Positions 1-11,700 of a DNA stretch of 64,000 nt are shown here, one piece after another. The translations under genes were made by a program, and so were the position numbers. The notes below the pieces were generated by a model that had not been told where the DNA came from, did no database searches, and worked only from the letters and a program-made list of their open reading frames with translations. Position 1 is the first letter of the stretch. Each line of letters begins with the position of its first letter. Source of the DNA: Crossaster papposus (Eukaryota; Echinodermata; Asteroidea; Velatida; Solasteridae); NCBI GenBank assembly GCA_037893245.1, contig JBAIAA010000525.1, positions 372,001 through 436,000 of the forward strand. Reading direction: 5' to 3'.

Positions 1-880
1 TACGATCACTGCAGAGTTTGCGAGCGCTGTGAGCGCGCTGTTTAGTAATTCACCAACATGCACTGACCTTCTATCTAGCTTCTACATGTATTTAGGCTGT
101 GGGTTGGCGTGCATGTCCTTGTAACTTGACTCTCTGAATACCAACAGCGTTAACTTGCACTGTAAAGCGCAGTACCTATGGGTTATAGTTTATGTACAAA
201 ATATGAATTGAACGGCAAACTAAACAAATGATGTTCTAAACGTTATGCTGTCCTTTCCTTTCTGGTAAGAGAATGTCGGTGCTTACCACATCAATAATAC
301 AACTTTTATTATGAATTTATATATGAATATGATGCCAGAGAGACATGAAGACGAAATGAGTGACGAAGATAATGAGGTTGACCATGACATATACTAGGTC
401 ATAATGTGCAAAATGAAGACAATGATGAGGTAGAAATAAACGAAGCTAAAGCTGGTCACTTTGAGCAAAATGGGCAAAATTACGCCGGGAGGCGTACGTA
501 CTCTATCGTCCGGCGTGACATTAAGACTGAGAGCTAGAGAGCGATAATTAGCCAGCTCTCGAAAACATGGCGGACAAAAGCTCATATTACTCTTAGAAAA
601 CGGGTCTAAAATCGCTAATATTGCAACAACAGTGCACAGCTCAGATAAAGGAAGATTTTTGTTTGGCTTTGGCAATGGGCATCACATAAAATACACACAG
701 AATAGGGGCCGTAAACCCACGATGGAACGGCAAACTTTGCACTGATGATGTCATAAATATTTTTAAAAAACATTTCAGTAAAATCGACTGGAAGTCAAAT
801 TAGCTTATACAAAGAACTGTTAAATGTTCACGTTTCTGTATGTCAGCTGAAAAAAAATTCTAGAGATGACAGACACTGAT
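1..880. repeat. Left arm of a long foldback (inverted-repeat) element
   Basis: About 880 bp reappear as the reverse complement at 3,656-4,545 with only scattered differences. For example GCAGAGTTTGCGAGCGCTGT at 11-30 is mirrored at 4,512-4,531. The arm may begin before the window. It holds no convincing gene: the short open frames here and in the right arm are mirror images without recognisable domains. With the inner satellite the structure resembles foldback elements (Drosophila FB, sea urchin TU type). Confidence 0.8.
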
Positions 881-1312
881 GAAGTTTTCTCCGAGTGCCA
901 AAAGTGAAGTCATAACATTCTGCAAATTTGCGCTCGCACCCCTCTTTTGCTTTATCGCACCCCTTTTTCTCCGAGTGCCAACAGTGAAGTCAAAATATAC
1001 TGCAAATTTGCGTTCGCACCCCTCTTTTGCTTTATCGCACCCCTTTTTCTCCGAGTGCCAAGAGTGAAGTCAAAACATAATGCAAATTTGCGCCCACACC
1101 CCTCTTTTGCTTTCTCGCACCCCTTTTTCTCTGAGTGCCAACAGTGAAGTCAAAACATACTGCACATTTGCGATCGCACCCCTCTTTTGTTTTCTCGCAC
1201 CCCCTTTTTCTCCGGTGCCAACAGTGAAGTCAAAACTATTTGCGCCCGCAACCCTCTTTTGCTTTCTCGCACCTCCTTTTTATCCGAGTGCCAACAGTGA
1301 AGTCAAAGAAAA
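880..1312 (-). repeat. 80-bp satellite, about 5 units in reverse orientation
   Basis: Units of about 80 bp read GAGTGCCAACAGTGAAGTCA then a CGCACCCCTCTTTTGC block on the plus strand. These are the reverse complement of the units from 1,313 onward. The array begins right at the inner edge of the left arm. The direction switches near 1,310, where a CAACAGTGAAGTCA stretch runs straight into AAAAAGGGGTGCGAG. Confidence 0.85.
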
Positions 1313-3655
1313 AGGGGTGCGAGCGCAAATGTGCAGTATGTTTTGACTTCACTGTTGGCACTCGGATAAAAAGGGGGTGCGAGAAAGCAAAAGAGGGGTG
1401 CGGGCGCAAATAGTTTTGACTTCACTGTTGGCACTCGCTAAAAAAGGGGTGCGAGAAAACAAAAGAGGGGTGCGGGCGCAAATGTGAAGTATGTTATGAC
1501 TTCACTGTTGGCAAGAGCAAAAGGGGGTGCAAGAAAGCAAAAGAGGGGTGCGAGCGCAAACGTGCAGTATGTTTTGACTTCACTGTTGGCACTCGGAGAA
1601 AAAGGGGTGCGAGAAAAGAAAAGAGGGGTGCGAGCACAAATGTGCAGTATGTTTTGACTTCACTCTTGGCACTCGGATAACAATGGTTGCGAGAAAGCAA
1701 AAGAGGGGTGCGGGCGCAAATAGTTACGACTTCAATGTTGGCACTCGAAGAAAAAGGGGTGCGAGAAAACAAAAGAGGGGTGCGAGCGCAAATGTGCAGT
1801 ATGTTTTGACTTCACTGTTGGCACTCGGATAAAAAGGGGGTGCGAGAAAGCAAAAGAGGGGTGCGGGCTCAAATAGTTTTGACTTCACTGTTGGCACTCG
1901 GAGAAAAAAGGGGTGCGAGAAAACAAAAGAGGGGTGCGGGCGCAAATAGTTTTGACCTAACGGTTGGCACTCGGAGAAAAAGGGGTGCGAGAAAGCAAAA
2001 AAGGGGTGCGAGAAAGCAAAAAAGGGGTGCGGGCGCAAATTGGCAGTATGTTTTGACTTCACTGTTGGCACTCGGTGAAAAAGGGGTGCGAGAAAACAAA
2101 AGAGGGGTGCGAGCGCAAATGGGCAGTATATTTTGACTTTACTGTTGGCACTCGGATAAAAAGGGGTGCGAGAAAGCAAAAGAGGGGTGCGAGCGCAAAT
2201 GTGCAGTATGTTTTGACTTCACTGTTGGCAAGAGCAAAAAGGGGTGCGAGAAAGCAAAAGAGGGGTGCGAGCGCAAACGTGCAGTATGTTTTGACTTCAC
2301 TGTTGGCACTCGGATAAAAAGGGGTGCGAGAAAGCAAAAGAGGGGTGCGGGTGCAGATGTGCAGTATTTGTTATGACTTCACTGTTGGCAAGAGTAAAAA
2401 GGGGTGCGAGAAAGCAAAAGAGGGTTGCGAGCGCAAATTTGCAGTATGTTTTGACTTCACTGTTGGAACTCGGAGAAAAAGGGGTGCGAGAAAAGAAAAG
2501 AGGGGTGCGAGCGCAAATGTGCAGTATGTTTTGACTTCACTGTTGGCACTCGGATAAAAATGGTTGCGAGAAAGCAAAAGAGGGGTGCGGGCGCAACAAG
2601 TTACGACTTCAATGTTGGCACTCGGAGAAAAAGGGGTGCGAGAAAACAAAAGAGGGGTGCGGGCGCAAATAGTTTTGACCTAACGGTTGGCACTCGGAGA
2701 AAAAGGGGTGCGAGAAAGCAAAAAAGGGGTGCGGGCGCAAATTGGCAGTATGTTTTGACTTCACTGTTGGCACTCGAAGAAAAAAGGGGTGCGAGAAAAC
2801 AAAAGAGGGGTGCGGGCGCAAATAGTTTTGACCTAACGGTTGGCACTCGGAGAAAAAGGGGTGCGAGAAAGCAAAAAAGGGGTGCGGGCGCAAATTGGCA
2901 GTATGTTTTGACTTCACTGTTGGCACTCGGTGAAAAAGGGGTGCGAGAAAACAAAAGAGGGGTGCGAGCGCAAATGGGCAGTATATTTTGACTTTACTGT
3001 TGGCACTCGGATAAAAAGGGGTGCGAGAAAGCAAAAGAGGGGTGCGAGCGCAAATGTGCAGTATGTTATGACTTCACTGTTGGCAAGAGCAAAAAGGGGT
3101 GCGAAAAAACAAAAGAGGGGTGCGGGCACAAATGTGCAGTATGTTATGACTTCAATGTTGGCAAGAGCAAAAAGGGGTGCGAGAATGCAAAAGAGGGGTG
3201 CGGGCGCAAATGTGCAGTATGTTATGATGACTTCACTCTTGGCACTCGGAGAAAAAGGGGTGCGATAATAAAGCAAAAGAGGGGTGCGGGTGCAAATGTG
3301 CAGTTATGACTTCACTGTTGGCAAGAGCAAAAATGGGTGCGAGAATGCAAAAGAGGGGTGCGAGCGCAAATGTGCAGTATGTTTTGTTTTCACCGTTGGC
3401 ACTCAGAGAAAAAGGGGTGCGAGAAAGCAAAAGAGGGGTGTGGGCGCAAATTTGCATTATGTTTTGACTTCATGCACTCTTGGCACTCGGAGAAAAAGGG
3501 GTGCGATAAAGCAAAAGAGGGGTGCGAACGCAAATTTGCAGTATATTTTGACTTCACTGTTGGCACTCGGAGAAAAAGGGGTGCGATAAAGCAAAAGAGG
3601 GGTGCGAGCGCAAATTTGCAGAATGTTATGACTTCACTTTTGGCACTCGGAGAAA
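1313..3655 (+). repeat. 80-bp satellite, about 29 units in forward orientation
   Basis: Tandem units of about 80 bp carry GGGGTGCGAGAAAGCAAAAG, then GTATGTTTTGACTTCACTGT and GGCACTCGG. Some units are shorter and carry GGCAAGAGCAAAAAGG instead of the CACTCGGAGAAAAA part, and some have CGCAAATAGTTTTGACC. Stop codons are rare in all frames, so overlapping open frames run through on both strands. They are repeat artefacts: they match only each other and show no domain. The array ends at the right arm near 3,655. Confidence 0.9.
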
Positions 3656-4545
3656 ACTTTATCAGTGTCTGTCATCTGCAGAATTTTTTTCAGCTGACAT
3701 ACAGAAACGTGAACATTTAACAGTTCTTTGTATAAGCTAATTTGACTTCCAGTCGATTTTACTGAAATGTTTTTTTTAAATATTTATGACATCATCAGTG
3801 CAAAGTTTGCCGTTCCATCGTGGGTTTACGGCCCCTATTCTGTGTGTATTTTATGTGATGCCCATTGCCAAAGCCAAACAAAAATCTTCCTTTATCTCCG
3901 CTGTGCACTGTTGTTGCAATATTAGCGATTTTATACCGTTTTCTAAGAGTAATATGAGCTTTTGTCCGCCCATGTTCTCGAGAGCTGGCTAATTATCGCT
4001 CTCTAGCTCTCAGTCTTAATGTCACGCCGGACGATAGGGTACGTACACCTCCCGGCGTAATTTTGCCCATTTTGCTCAAAGTGACTAGCTTTAGCTTCGT
4101 TTATTTATACCTCATCATTGTCTTCATTTTGCACATTATGACCTAGTATATGTCATGGTCAACCTCATTATCTTCGTCACTCATTTCGTCTTCATGTCTC
4201 TCTGGCATCATATATTCATATATAAATTCATAATAAAAGTTGTATTATTGATGTGGTAAGCACCGACATTCTCTTGCCAGAAAGGAAAGGACAGCATAAC
4301 GTTTAGAACATCATTTGTTTAGTTTGCCGTTCAATTCATATTTTGTACATAAACTATAACCCATAGGTACTGCGCTTTACAGTGCAAGTTAACGCTGTTG
4401 GTATTCAGAGAGTCAAGTTACAAGGACATGCACGCCAACCCACAGCCTAAATACATGTAGAAGCTAGATAGAAGGTCAGTGCATGTTGGTGAATTACTAA
4501 ACAGCGCGCTCACAGCGCTCGCAAACTCTGCAGTCGTATACGCCA
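3656..4545. repeat. Right arm of the foldback element
   Basis: Reverse complement of 1-880. The junction with the satellite (CACTCGGAGAAAACTTTATC) mirrors the left junction near 880. The outer end is near 4,545 (CTGCAGTCGTATACG). Arms, reversed satellite and forward satellite together span at least 4.5 kb. Confidence 0.8.
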
Positions 4546-4688
4546 TCTGCTGTTTAGATAAAGTTGCGTAATTCTCGAGGTTAAGCGCTGCAATGGTCAG
4601 GGATCGTGGGTGATTGTGTGCTCTCTTATTGGCTCTATCTGTCAGCGCACAAACTATGGGCGCTGTGTCGTTATTGGCCCATTCTGGT

Positions 4689-4726
4689 TTGTACACGAAC
4701 CATCGGTACCGATGGTTCGTGTACAA
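4689..4726. repeat. 38-bp perfect palindrome
   Basis: The half-site TTGTACACGAACCATCGGT is followed directly by its exact reverse complement, with the centre between 4,707 and 4,708 and no spacer. The flanks (4,546-4,775) hold no gene I can support. It could be a fused pair of inverted element ends or a cruciform-prone site. Confidence 0.9.
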
Positions 4727-4774
4727 TCAATTAAATGTCACTTCTATCGAGAGTGTCCGAGTAATGCATTACTT

Positions 4775-5600
4775 TCAATATGTGTGTGTGGTGGTCTATG
4801 TGTGTGCCAAGTCTCAAGCCGATCGGATTTACTAAAGTGTCAAAGTCAATAGCCTAAAGAAAAACATGTACAAAACCTATGGGGGAAATTGAGGCTTTAA
4901 CGTGACGCCCCGTGACCTTGAATGACGTAATTGTGCCGAATGTCTTCTAGGACCGTCTGTGGATGGTGGTCTAAGTGTGTGCCAAGTCTCAAGTCCATCA
5001 AATTTACGAAAGTGTCTAAGTCATAGACTAAAAAAAACGTGTACAAAACCTATGGGGGAAACAATTGAACCTTTAACGTGACGCCCCGTGACCTTGAATG
5101 ACGTAATCGTGCCAAATTTCTCCTACGACCGTCTGTGGATAGTGGTCTATGTGTGTGCCAAGTCTCAAGTCGATCGGATTTACTAAGTGTCAAAGTCAAT
5201 AGTCTAAAGAAAAACGTGTACAAATCCTATAGGGGACAAATTAAACCTTTAACTTGACGTCACGTGACCTTGAATGACGCAATCGTGCTGAATTTCTTTC
5301 AGAAACATCTGGTGGTGGTGTTCTGAGTATATGGCAAGTTTCAAGTCGGTCAGATTTACCAAAGTGTCAAAATCAATAGTCTGAGGAAAAACGTGTACAA
5401 AACCTATGGGGAAAATTTCACCTTTAACGCGAAGTCACGTGACCTTGAATGACGTAATCGCGACGAATTTCTTCTAGGACCGTCCTTGGGTGGTTGTCTA
5501 AGTGTATGCCAAGTCTCAAGTCGATCGGATTTACCAAAGTGTCAAAGTGTATTGGCTGAAAAAACGTGTACAAATCCTATGGGAAAAAGTCTGAAAGTAG
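4775..5600 (+). repeat. Tandem repeat of about 175 bp, five units
   Basis: Units starting near 4,790, 4,965, 5,141, 5,314 and 5,491 share GTGTGTGCCAAGTCTCAAG, an AAAAACGTGTACAAA(A)CCTAT block and GACCTTGAATGACGTAAT. The same unit occurs in the opposite orientation at about 62,950-63,460. It forms the outer part of the composite repeat that continues to 11,008. Confidence 0.85.
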
Positions 5601-6566
5601 AAAAAAAAAAAAAAACTAGAGATATGTCTGTTCAAGGAACAGAGCATATGGCTTTTTCGCATTTTTTTTTTGTATTGTTCATTACATTTATGATTTCATT
5701 TAATAAATTTCTTGATTTAATTTTTTCAAAACTGCAAATTTTAAATTATTAATTGGATTATATCTCTCGCGGTTAATTTTTAGAAATGTTTAAAGGTCTT
5801 TTAATTGTAATTTCCGGTCTAGTGACGTCATATTATTTTGTTTTTATCCGCCAACTTGTTCCTAACAAGATGCTGATTATAAATACCAATTATAAAGCGA
5901 TTTGAGCAAACTGATCGCCACGAAAATGAACTGATTATTCATTTTAAACATTTTTCAACCTGCCACTAGAGGGCGTTATAACAATTTATGACGTCACCGG
6001 TAACTTTGTTTGTAGAGTGCAGGCTACCTAGAGACTATCACCATTGAAAGTAAATTCATATCATTTTCAACTTTCAAATTATAAGGCACTTCCGGTTTGG
6101 ACCGGAAGGAAGGGTCAAGTCATTTTGCATGTAATACGAATATGAAGACCCTGGATTATTCTATCAATTCCCGTTAAAATCTAAATCAGATCTGTTACAT
6201 TTGATTTGATATTGATTTTCAAAGATTAAATCTACAAATCATTAGTTGCTTGCAATCTGATACTTGATGACGTCATCGTGACGTTAACCAGTTCGCGCCG
6301 GATGACGAATATAAACGCAAAAATTTCCCCAAATTCAAAACGGATGACGAATATATACGCCAAGTTCAAGTTCGGAAATGTATGTCAGCAGCGCGCAAGG
6401 CCGGAAATGCGTGGGTGTGCTACCCAGCACTATAGGCCTGAACACGCTTCGGATCGAGTTTCGTTAAAAATAATCCCGCCCGTCGGCTCGGCGATGTTAA
6501 AATAATCCCGGCGCGAACTGGTTAACATACAGCTCGAGAGCTGTCTGAACTTGTCTATTTAAAGCA
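5601..6566 (+). repeat. Composite repeat unit (about 560 bp), copy 1, split by a MITE
   Basis: Begins with an A-run and a short TCTGTTCAAGGAACAGA hairpin. The unit follows: TTAATTGTAATTTCCGGTCT, CTAGAGGGCGTTATAAC, CTTCCGGTTTGGACCGGAAG and TGATGACGTCATCGTGACG. The 234-bp MITE at 6,288-6,521 interrupts it. The continuation CAGCTCGAGAGCTGTC is found uninterrupted in the inverted copy near 62,262-62,280. No coding sequence. Confidence 0.8.
6288..6521 (+). mobile_element. 234-bp TTAA-target MITE (piggyBac-like), copy 1
   Basis: Bounded by TTAA on both sides (6,284-6,287 and 6,522-6,525). Terminal inverted repeats are CCAGTTCGCGCCGG and CCGGCGCGAACTGG. The body contains a duplicated CGGATGACGAATATA motif. 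It differs from the copy at 18,175-18,408 at only one base by eye, which implies recent mobility. TTAA duplication fits piggyBac-type transposases, though other TTAA-specific families exist. Confidence 0.9.
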
Positions 6567-7237
6567 AAAAAAAGAATTATATCTATCGCGTTGATTTTTC
6601 AGCAATTATTTAAGGTTTAAAGGTCTTTTCATTGTAACTTTCGGTCTAGTGACGTCATATTTTTTTGTCTTCGCCAACTTGTTCCTAACAAGATGTTGAT
6701 TATATAAACCAGTTATACAGTGATTTGAGCAAACTTCGCAAAACAAATCAACTGGTTATTCATTGTTAACAGTTTTCAAACTGCCGCTAGAGGGCGCTGT
6801 AACATGTTATGGCGTTACCGGTATTTTTGTGTGAAAAGCACTACTAGCCAGAGACTAACATCGTTGAAACTATAAGTTCACATTATGGTCCACTTTTAAA
6901 TTATAAGCCACTTCCGGTTTCGACCGGAAAGAAGGGTCACGGGATTTCACGCACACGAGATAAAATGAAGATCATGGATTTAATATTATATCAATTCCCA
7001 CAAACTTCAAGTTCCGATCATGCATACGCGGTTGATTTTTTTATTAATTTTCAAACATTAAATCTATTGCACGTTTAAGACGACGTCACGTGACCCATGG
7101 TGACGTCATCACGACGCCTGTCCGCAAGGCACGAGTGCACTGTAGAGTATTTACGGAGGTTAAGTTTGATGGGAATACCAATTTGTTTTCTGTTAAAAGT
7201 ACTTGTGCAAACGTTCGCGTACATCTATTATATGGTA
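6567..7237 (+). repeat. Composite repeat unit, copy 2 (left part)
   Basis: Second unit in the same orientation, with TTTCGGTCTAGTGACGTCAT, CGCTAGAGGGCGCTGTAAC, CACTTCCGGTTTCGACCGG and ACGTCACGTGACCCATGG. The open frame across 7,090-7,470 is repeat-derived: a similar one lies in the inverted copy near 61,400-61,720. The unit is cut at 7,237 by the SGNH-bearing element and resumes at 9,771. Confidence 0.75.
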
Positions 7238-8639
7238 CAGTCAGTCCGCAGCGCACTGAAAAGCCGTTTCTTTTATGTGCGATTTATGCATGGCACTTTG
7301 TGCGTGACCTCGTTTTTGAATACTTAATGAGCTGGCGACAACGCCTGGAATTTGGTCCGAAACATCCGTTTTATTCACTGGCTGTCAATATTATGTATAT
7401 TTTCTTTTGGATAAGGAAACATTTTGTTATATTATCAAATCAGATTGGAATTTATATGACATTTAGAGGGTAAAATTTATAACGTAAAAAAAGCTCCCGA
7501 ACCAACAAATTGACCTTTAAAAAAAGACGAATTTTGTCCATCTTCTGGCAGCGGCCACAACCCAATTTCACACTGATGTTAAAGATAATTTCATATTCTA
7601 TCACAAAACTGTAGTTTTGGGGTTGATTTTAACTTAGTCCAGTCAGGGCGCAGAAAATTATAACGTTCTCCATAAATTAACAAACGGAACATCCCGCCAT
7701 GACAGTCCATAGTCTTCCTGCGCCCTCATTGGTCGAAAATGACTTCATTGAAAAAGGCTTCGTGGTAACGTGTAGTTCATGCACATTTCAATACGCAGTT
7801 GTTTTTTGTGTATTTTTTTAATTGTAAGCTCGAGCGAAAAGGATTTATCTGCTATTCAGGTTTTTTTCTTTTTAACAGTGGACTGATTAAAAAATAATAA
7901 TATTGCCTGCATAATACAATGTATACAGCCAAATAAACAAAAAACAAGCGACAAATGAAGTCGTTGTTTAAAATGTACGGTATTGACAACAATAACATTG
8001 AGAAATACAAATGTTTACAACAATTTATATCAGTTTCTGTATTGTGAGGTTGGTTTATAAAGGAAACTGCACTTTTTATCTGAAACTTGAATTTTATCGC
8101 TTACATTAACATACCCTGTTGATGTTATATGGCTTGAATAAAATTGTTAAATTAAACCCTGAAATTGTTAAAACTTATTCATCTTTGGCATAATGTTCAA
8201 TGTGCAAACCATTGAGATTTATTATAAAAGTAAATAAAGCTTGTTTTATCTTTGCTTGATGTTTTTGGCATAGTTTCTTTGGCATTAAATTATTGTAAAT
8301 ATTAAATTACAATGTATGCCCGCTTCTAACATTGCAAAAACAAAATATTTTAAATAAGACATAAATTTTGCTAATATAAGTGTTAATGCACATAAATTAT
8401 ATCACTGATAATAGAAATAATACAATCTGCATTAATAAAGTTATATGCCGTTTGTGTCAAATTTACATTGTAGCTCAAAACTTTGTTGGCATAGTTTGGG
8501 GCATTATTCCTAGATGTTTTGACAAACTCACCCGACTCGGCCAGACTCGGTTTTGATCTGTTTTAACTGCATTGCGTTTGCACAACACTGACACAAAGTC
8601 ATGTATATTATTTAAAACACTAAAATACAAAACCTTTAA

Positions 8640-9030
8640 ATATACATGTACAAAGCACGTGCTGCATATCCACCAGTACATTTAAATCTTCAACTATTTT
8701 CAACACTTCTTTGGAAACCCAACTCTAGATCATTTGTCCCAACATGAATCATTACAAATACAATGTCAGGCCATGGAGGAATAAGAGCAGATGTCATGCT
8801 GATGAAGCAGATACTTTCTAAGGTCAGAAAATGTAGTACCGCGATGAGTCACTACCTGCAAATCAACCAACTTTAGTAGTGATGTTCTCTTTGAGATACT
8901 TTGTGAGAGAATATCCAAGGAGAAGAGTTGCCTTTGGCCTTTTGTAGAGCCTCCCGACATGCTGGCAATGGCTGCGATGGCTGCGGTGGGCATGGTGGTG
9001 GGCATGGCCATGGTGGTGGACGAGTGCTAC
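8640..9030 (-). pseudogene. Degenerate SGNH/GDSL hydrolase-like gene of TIR element copy 1
   Basis: Read leftward, the sequence gives a proline-rich stretch (RPPPWPCPPPCPPQP), then VVTHRGTTFSDLRKYL, then IHVGTNDLELGF. The last matches block III (GxND) of SGNH hydrolases, which deacylate ester substrates with a Ser-Asp-His triad. The three pieces lie in different frames and the C-terminal part with the catalytic DxxH is lost, so this copy is broken. The homologous gene at 44,685-45,250 is better preserved. Esterase domains of this fold are known in ORF1 of some CR1 LINEs; here the host is a TIR element instead. Confidence 0.6.
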
Positions 9031-9601
9031 CTAGTATAAGAAACATATTGGAAGACAGAAATAGGAACTATGAAGTTTAGCACAATAATAGTAGTAACTA
9101 AATTTATTATTATTAAACAATTTGTTATAATTTTGAACAAAAACATAGGCCTTTTTATACATGAAAGAAACCTAACTTTATCATATAAATAAGGCTACTG
9201 TGCAATCACCATCGCATCTAGTGCATATCCAGCACATGTACACATGTGCTTGTGTGCATAATGAAATACACGTTCTGCGTATGTAAAGCCGAAAGACATG
9301 GCCGAAAAAGTTGAAATCGCGCGCACGAAAATCGTCGCAAAATACATGAACAAAATGTCGCCACAGGCTAAATTGTATATCAAACGAAATATCATTGCTT
9401 CTTTTATCAATGTGTAGTGTAGTAGTGATCATTTTTGGTAATATTTGTTAGTCCAGTCAGGGCGCAGAAACTAAACACACGACAAAAACATTTCTTGAAA
9501 TTATACTCTAACTTCGAGTGAACAAAATTCTGCCAAAAACACACTGAATCTCGTCATATTTTATAGCATTCGATTCAGAAAATCGTTCGCTTTCCACTTA
9601 C

Positions 9602-9609
9602 CACGCCAT
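9602..9609 (-). other. Putative first coding exon (ATGGCGTG) with splice donor, TIR element 1
   Basis: On the minus strand CCAAGATGGCGTG is followed at once by GTAAGTGG, a strong donor. The same CCAAGATGGCGTG-GTAAGT arrangement is kept at 46,025-46,032 in the other copy. That conservation, 160-170 bp inside the TIR, suggests the start of the element's own transcript. Its 3' partner exon is not proven. Confidence 0.4.
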
Positions 9610-9770
9610 CTTGGAAAATCACTGCTTCGTTTGCAACGTGTAGCTCGTGAAAACAAAGCGGTCGAACTCCTGCAATTACTCGCGTAAATCTTGTGGCCGA
9701 TTTGCGACGCCGGCCCTGCAAATAAAGTTCGGGATATGACCTTATTAACGCGTGCGCTGCGGACTGACTG

Positions 9771-10112
9771 TGGTACGTGTATAATTCACGCGTAGTTCTG
9801 CGTTGCCGAAGGCACGTTTACCTACCTGCCATAAGCGGCGCCCTTCCTCGTGGCCTATGTTGATGACTCTCGTGTTTCACATGTCACCGTACAAATGGAT
9901 ACCAGTGTCCCGCCTTCCCTTCTCTATTGTACAATGTATGGAGCGTACTGACATCGTACGTGCAAGTACGCTTAATACAATGTACACGTATACTGGGGCC
10001 TTGCAATCAAGGACAAAAAACATGAAATTTCAAGGGTGTCTCAGGGTATGTCCAAGTTCGCCTTTTGCTACAAAACACAGGGAAGTCTGAGAAGTACTTT
10101 TACATTAACCTT
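9771..10112 (+). repeat. Composite repeat unit, copy 2 (right part)
   Basis: Continues the unit cut at 7,237. The block CTGACATCGTACGTGCA and the CTACCTGCC region match, inverted, the stretch at about 61,190-61,560. The short open frame here has no recognisable domain. Confidence 0.65.
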
Positions 10113-11008
10113 TAGAGCAAAAAACAAGATTATATCTGTCTGGGTTAATTTTTTAGGAATTTTTTAAGGAAAAGAGGTAATTTCATTATAACTTCCGGTC
10201 TGGTGACGTCATATTTTTTTCTTTCCGTCAACCTGTTCCTATCATGAAGCTGATTATATACATCAGTTATAAAGTGATTTGAACAAACTTCGCCACACAC
10301 ATCAACAGATTGTTCATTTCAAACATTTTTCAACCTGCCGCTAGAGGGCGCTAAAACAATTTATGATGTCACCGATCACTTTTTTGTAGAGCGCAGCCTA
10401 GCTAGAGACTAACATCGTTGAAAGTATAAGTTCAAATCATTTTCCACTTTTAAATTATAAGCCACTTCCGGTTTGGACCGGAAGGAAGGGTCACGTGATT
10501 TTACGCACACGAGATAAAATGAAGACCCTTAATTATTCTATCGATTCCCACAAACATCTAGTTTCGGTCTTTCGCGGTTGATTTTGTATTGATTTTCAAA
10601 GATTAAATTATTAAAACTTTAAGATGACGTCACATGTCACGTGGTGACGTCATGATGACATCCGAGTTTTAGGCACTAGCTCAGTATGAGTTCCGAGTAT
10701 GTGCAAAGTTTCAATGACATTGAAGTCTGTTTAATGACAAAAGTGACCGCCAGAATGAAACGTGTACAAAGTCTATGCGATTTATGGCACAAGAACAAGA
10801 AGAAGAAGAAGAAGAAATAAAACAAACAGAACGAAAAGAAAGGGTTTTTCGCTTTTAAGCGAAAAACCCAAAAAAGAAAAAAAAAAAAAAAATTAACGAT
10901 TACAAAAGCTGTTTCGGTGAAAAACCGAAACAGCTAAAAAAAAAAAAAAAAAAAAAAAAAAAACTTTAACGAAAACAATAGCTGTTTCGGTGAAAAACCG
11001 AAACAGCT
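10113..11008 (+). repeat. Composite repeat unit, copy 3, with hairpin-bearing A-rich end
   Basis: Third unit (CTTCCGGTCTGGTGACGTCA, CGCTAGAGGGCGCTAAAAC, CTTCCGGTTTGGACCGGAAG), then an (AAG)n stretch. Three hairpins follow: 10,842-10,869 (13-bp stem GGGTTTTTCGCTT) and two identical ones at 10,907-10,935 and 10,980-11,008 (12-bp stem AGCTGTTTCGGT, loop GAAAA). A-runs separate them. The last hairpin also ends the inverted copy at 60,385, so this is probably a true element terminus. Confidence 0.8.
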
Positions 11009-11700
11009 AATAAGATCCACACAAAATCTATTGTTTGTCATTATATTCTTGTCAGCACTACACAATCTTCTGTGCTCACTTATGGAACATAACATTGCAA
11101 AGTGACATTAAAATAGACAGAATCACATGACAATTGAGGATTAACAAATAAATGTTCACAATTTGTGGCCATGTACCCACATGTTGGTTGCTGTGGTCCA
11201 CGAGTGATAGTGCCTGACTCGCTCTACAGTTTTATTTTACACTGATCTGTATTAACCTTACTGGGCATACTGTAATCAATGGCATACTGAATTGTCTCTG
11301 AACAATTATTGTGATTAAAGTCGATGTTGCAATAACATTTGAAATGACAGAAAGAGTGAATTGTATGCACAATTTGAATAAATTTTTGTGAATGCCCTTT
11401 TTTTTAGTACAATTAGTCAATATTTTCTCCAAAAGGGGGATATTCATACCCCATAATGGATGTTTGTGTGTAGTTCCAATGAGTTTAAACTGGGTTACAT
11501 TTTTCAATTAGAAAGAGCGTTGAAAACAAATTCAGTTAACTAAATGAACATAATTAAAAGTGTCAAAAATAAATGCTCCTGACGTGTCTTAAATATCATC
11601 AACCAGTTCAATCATAACCAGTTCGAGCATAATTCTCTCAACTTTTCCGTTAGAACAAATAAAAAAATCACTGAAGTTAGAACATTAATGTTACAATTTT
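11009..11700. other. No recognised gene
   Basis: AT-rich single-copy-looking sequence. A minus-strand AATAAA (TTTATT near 11,230) could serve as polyadenylation signal for the candidate gene at 11,701-12,640. I see nothing else. Confidence 0.4.

Larger units (their letters stand above)
7238..9770 (-). mobile_element. 2.5-kb TIR element with SGNH-hydrolase gene, copy 1
   Basis: TIRs are CAGTCAGTCCGCAGCGCAC at the left and GTGCGCTGCGGACTGACTG at the right. TGGTA flanks both ends (7,233-7,237 and 9,771-9,775), and the surrounding repeat is continuous once the element is removed. The length of 2,533 bp is close to the 2,520 bp of the second copy (43,674-46,193). Both copies share a first exon on the minus strand, a proline-rich region, an SGNH-like domain and a direct subterminal repeat (CAGTCAGGGCGCAG at about 7,642 and 9,456). 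No transposase is visible, so it is probably non-autonomous. The superfamily is unknown to me. Confidence 0.75.

Noticed and set aside
1313..3655. CRISPR-like regular repeats
   Set aside because: The whole 80-bp unit is repeated with no unique spacers, in a eukaryotic genome next to inverted arms. It is a satellite.
879..3720. Many overlapping open frames of 60-150 codons on both strands (SANSEVKTYC- and KRGARKQKRGA-type peptides)
   Set aside because: They are translations of the 80-bp satellite in several frames of both strands, differing only by repeat phase. No start context, domain or codon bias supports a gene.
7090..7473. 127-codon frame as a gene
   Set aside because: A related frame occurs in the inverted repeat at 61.4-61.7 kb and it runs across the SGNH element boundary, so it is repeat DNA.
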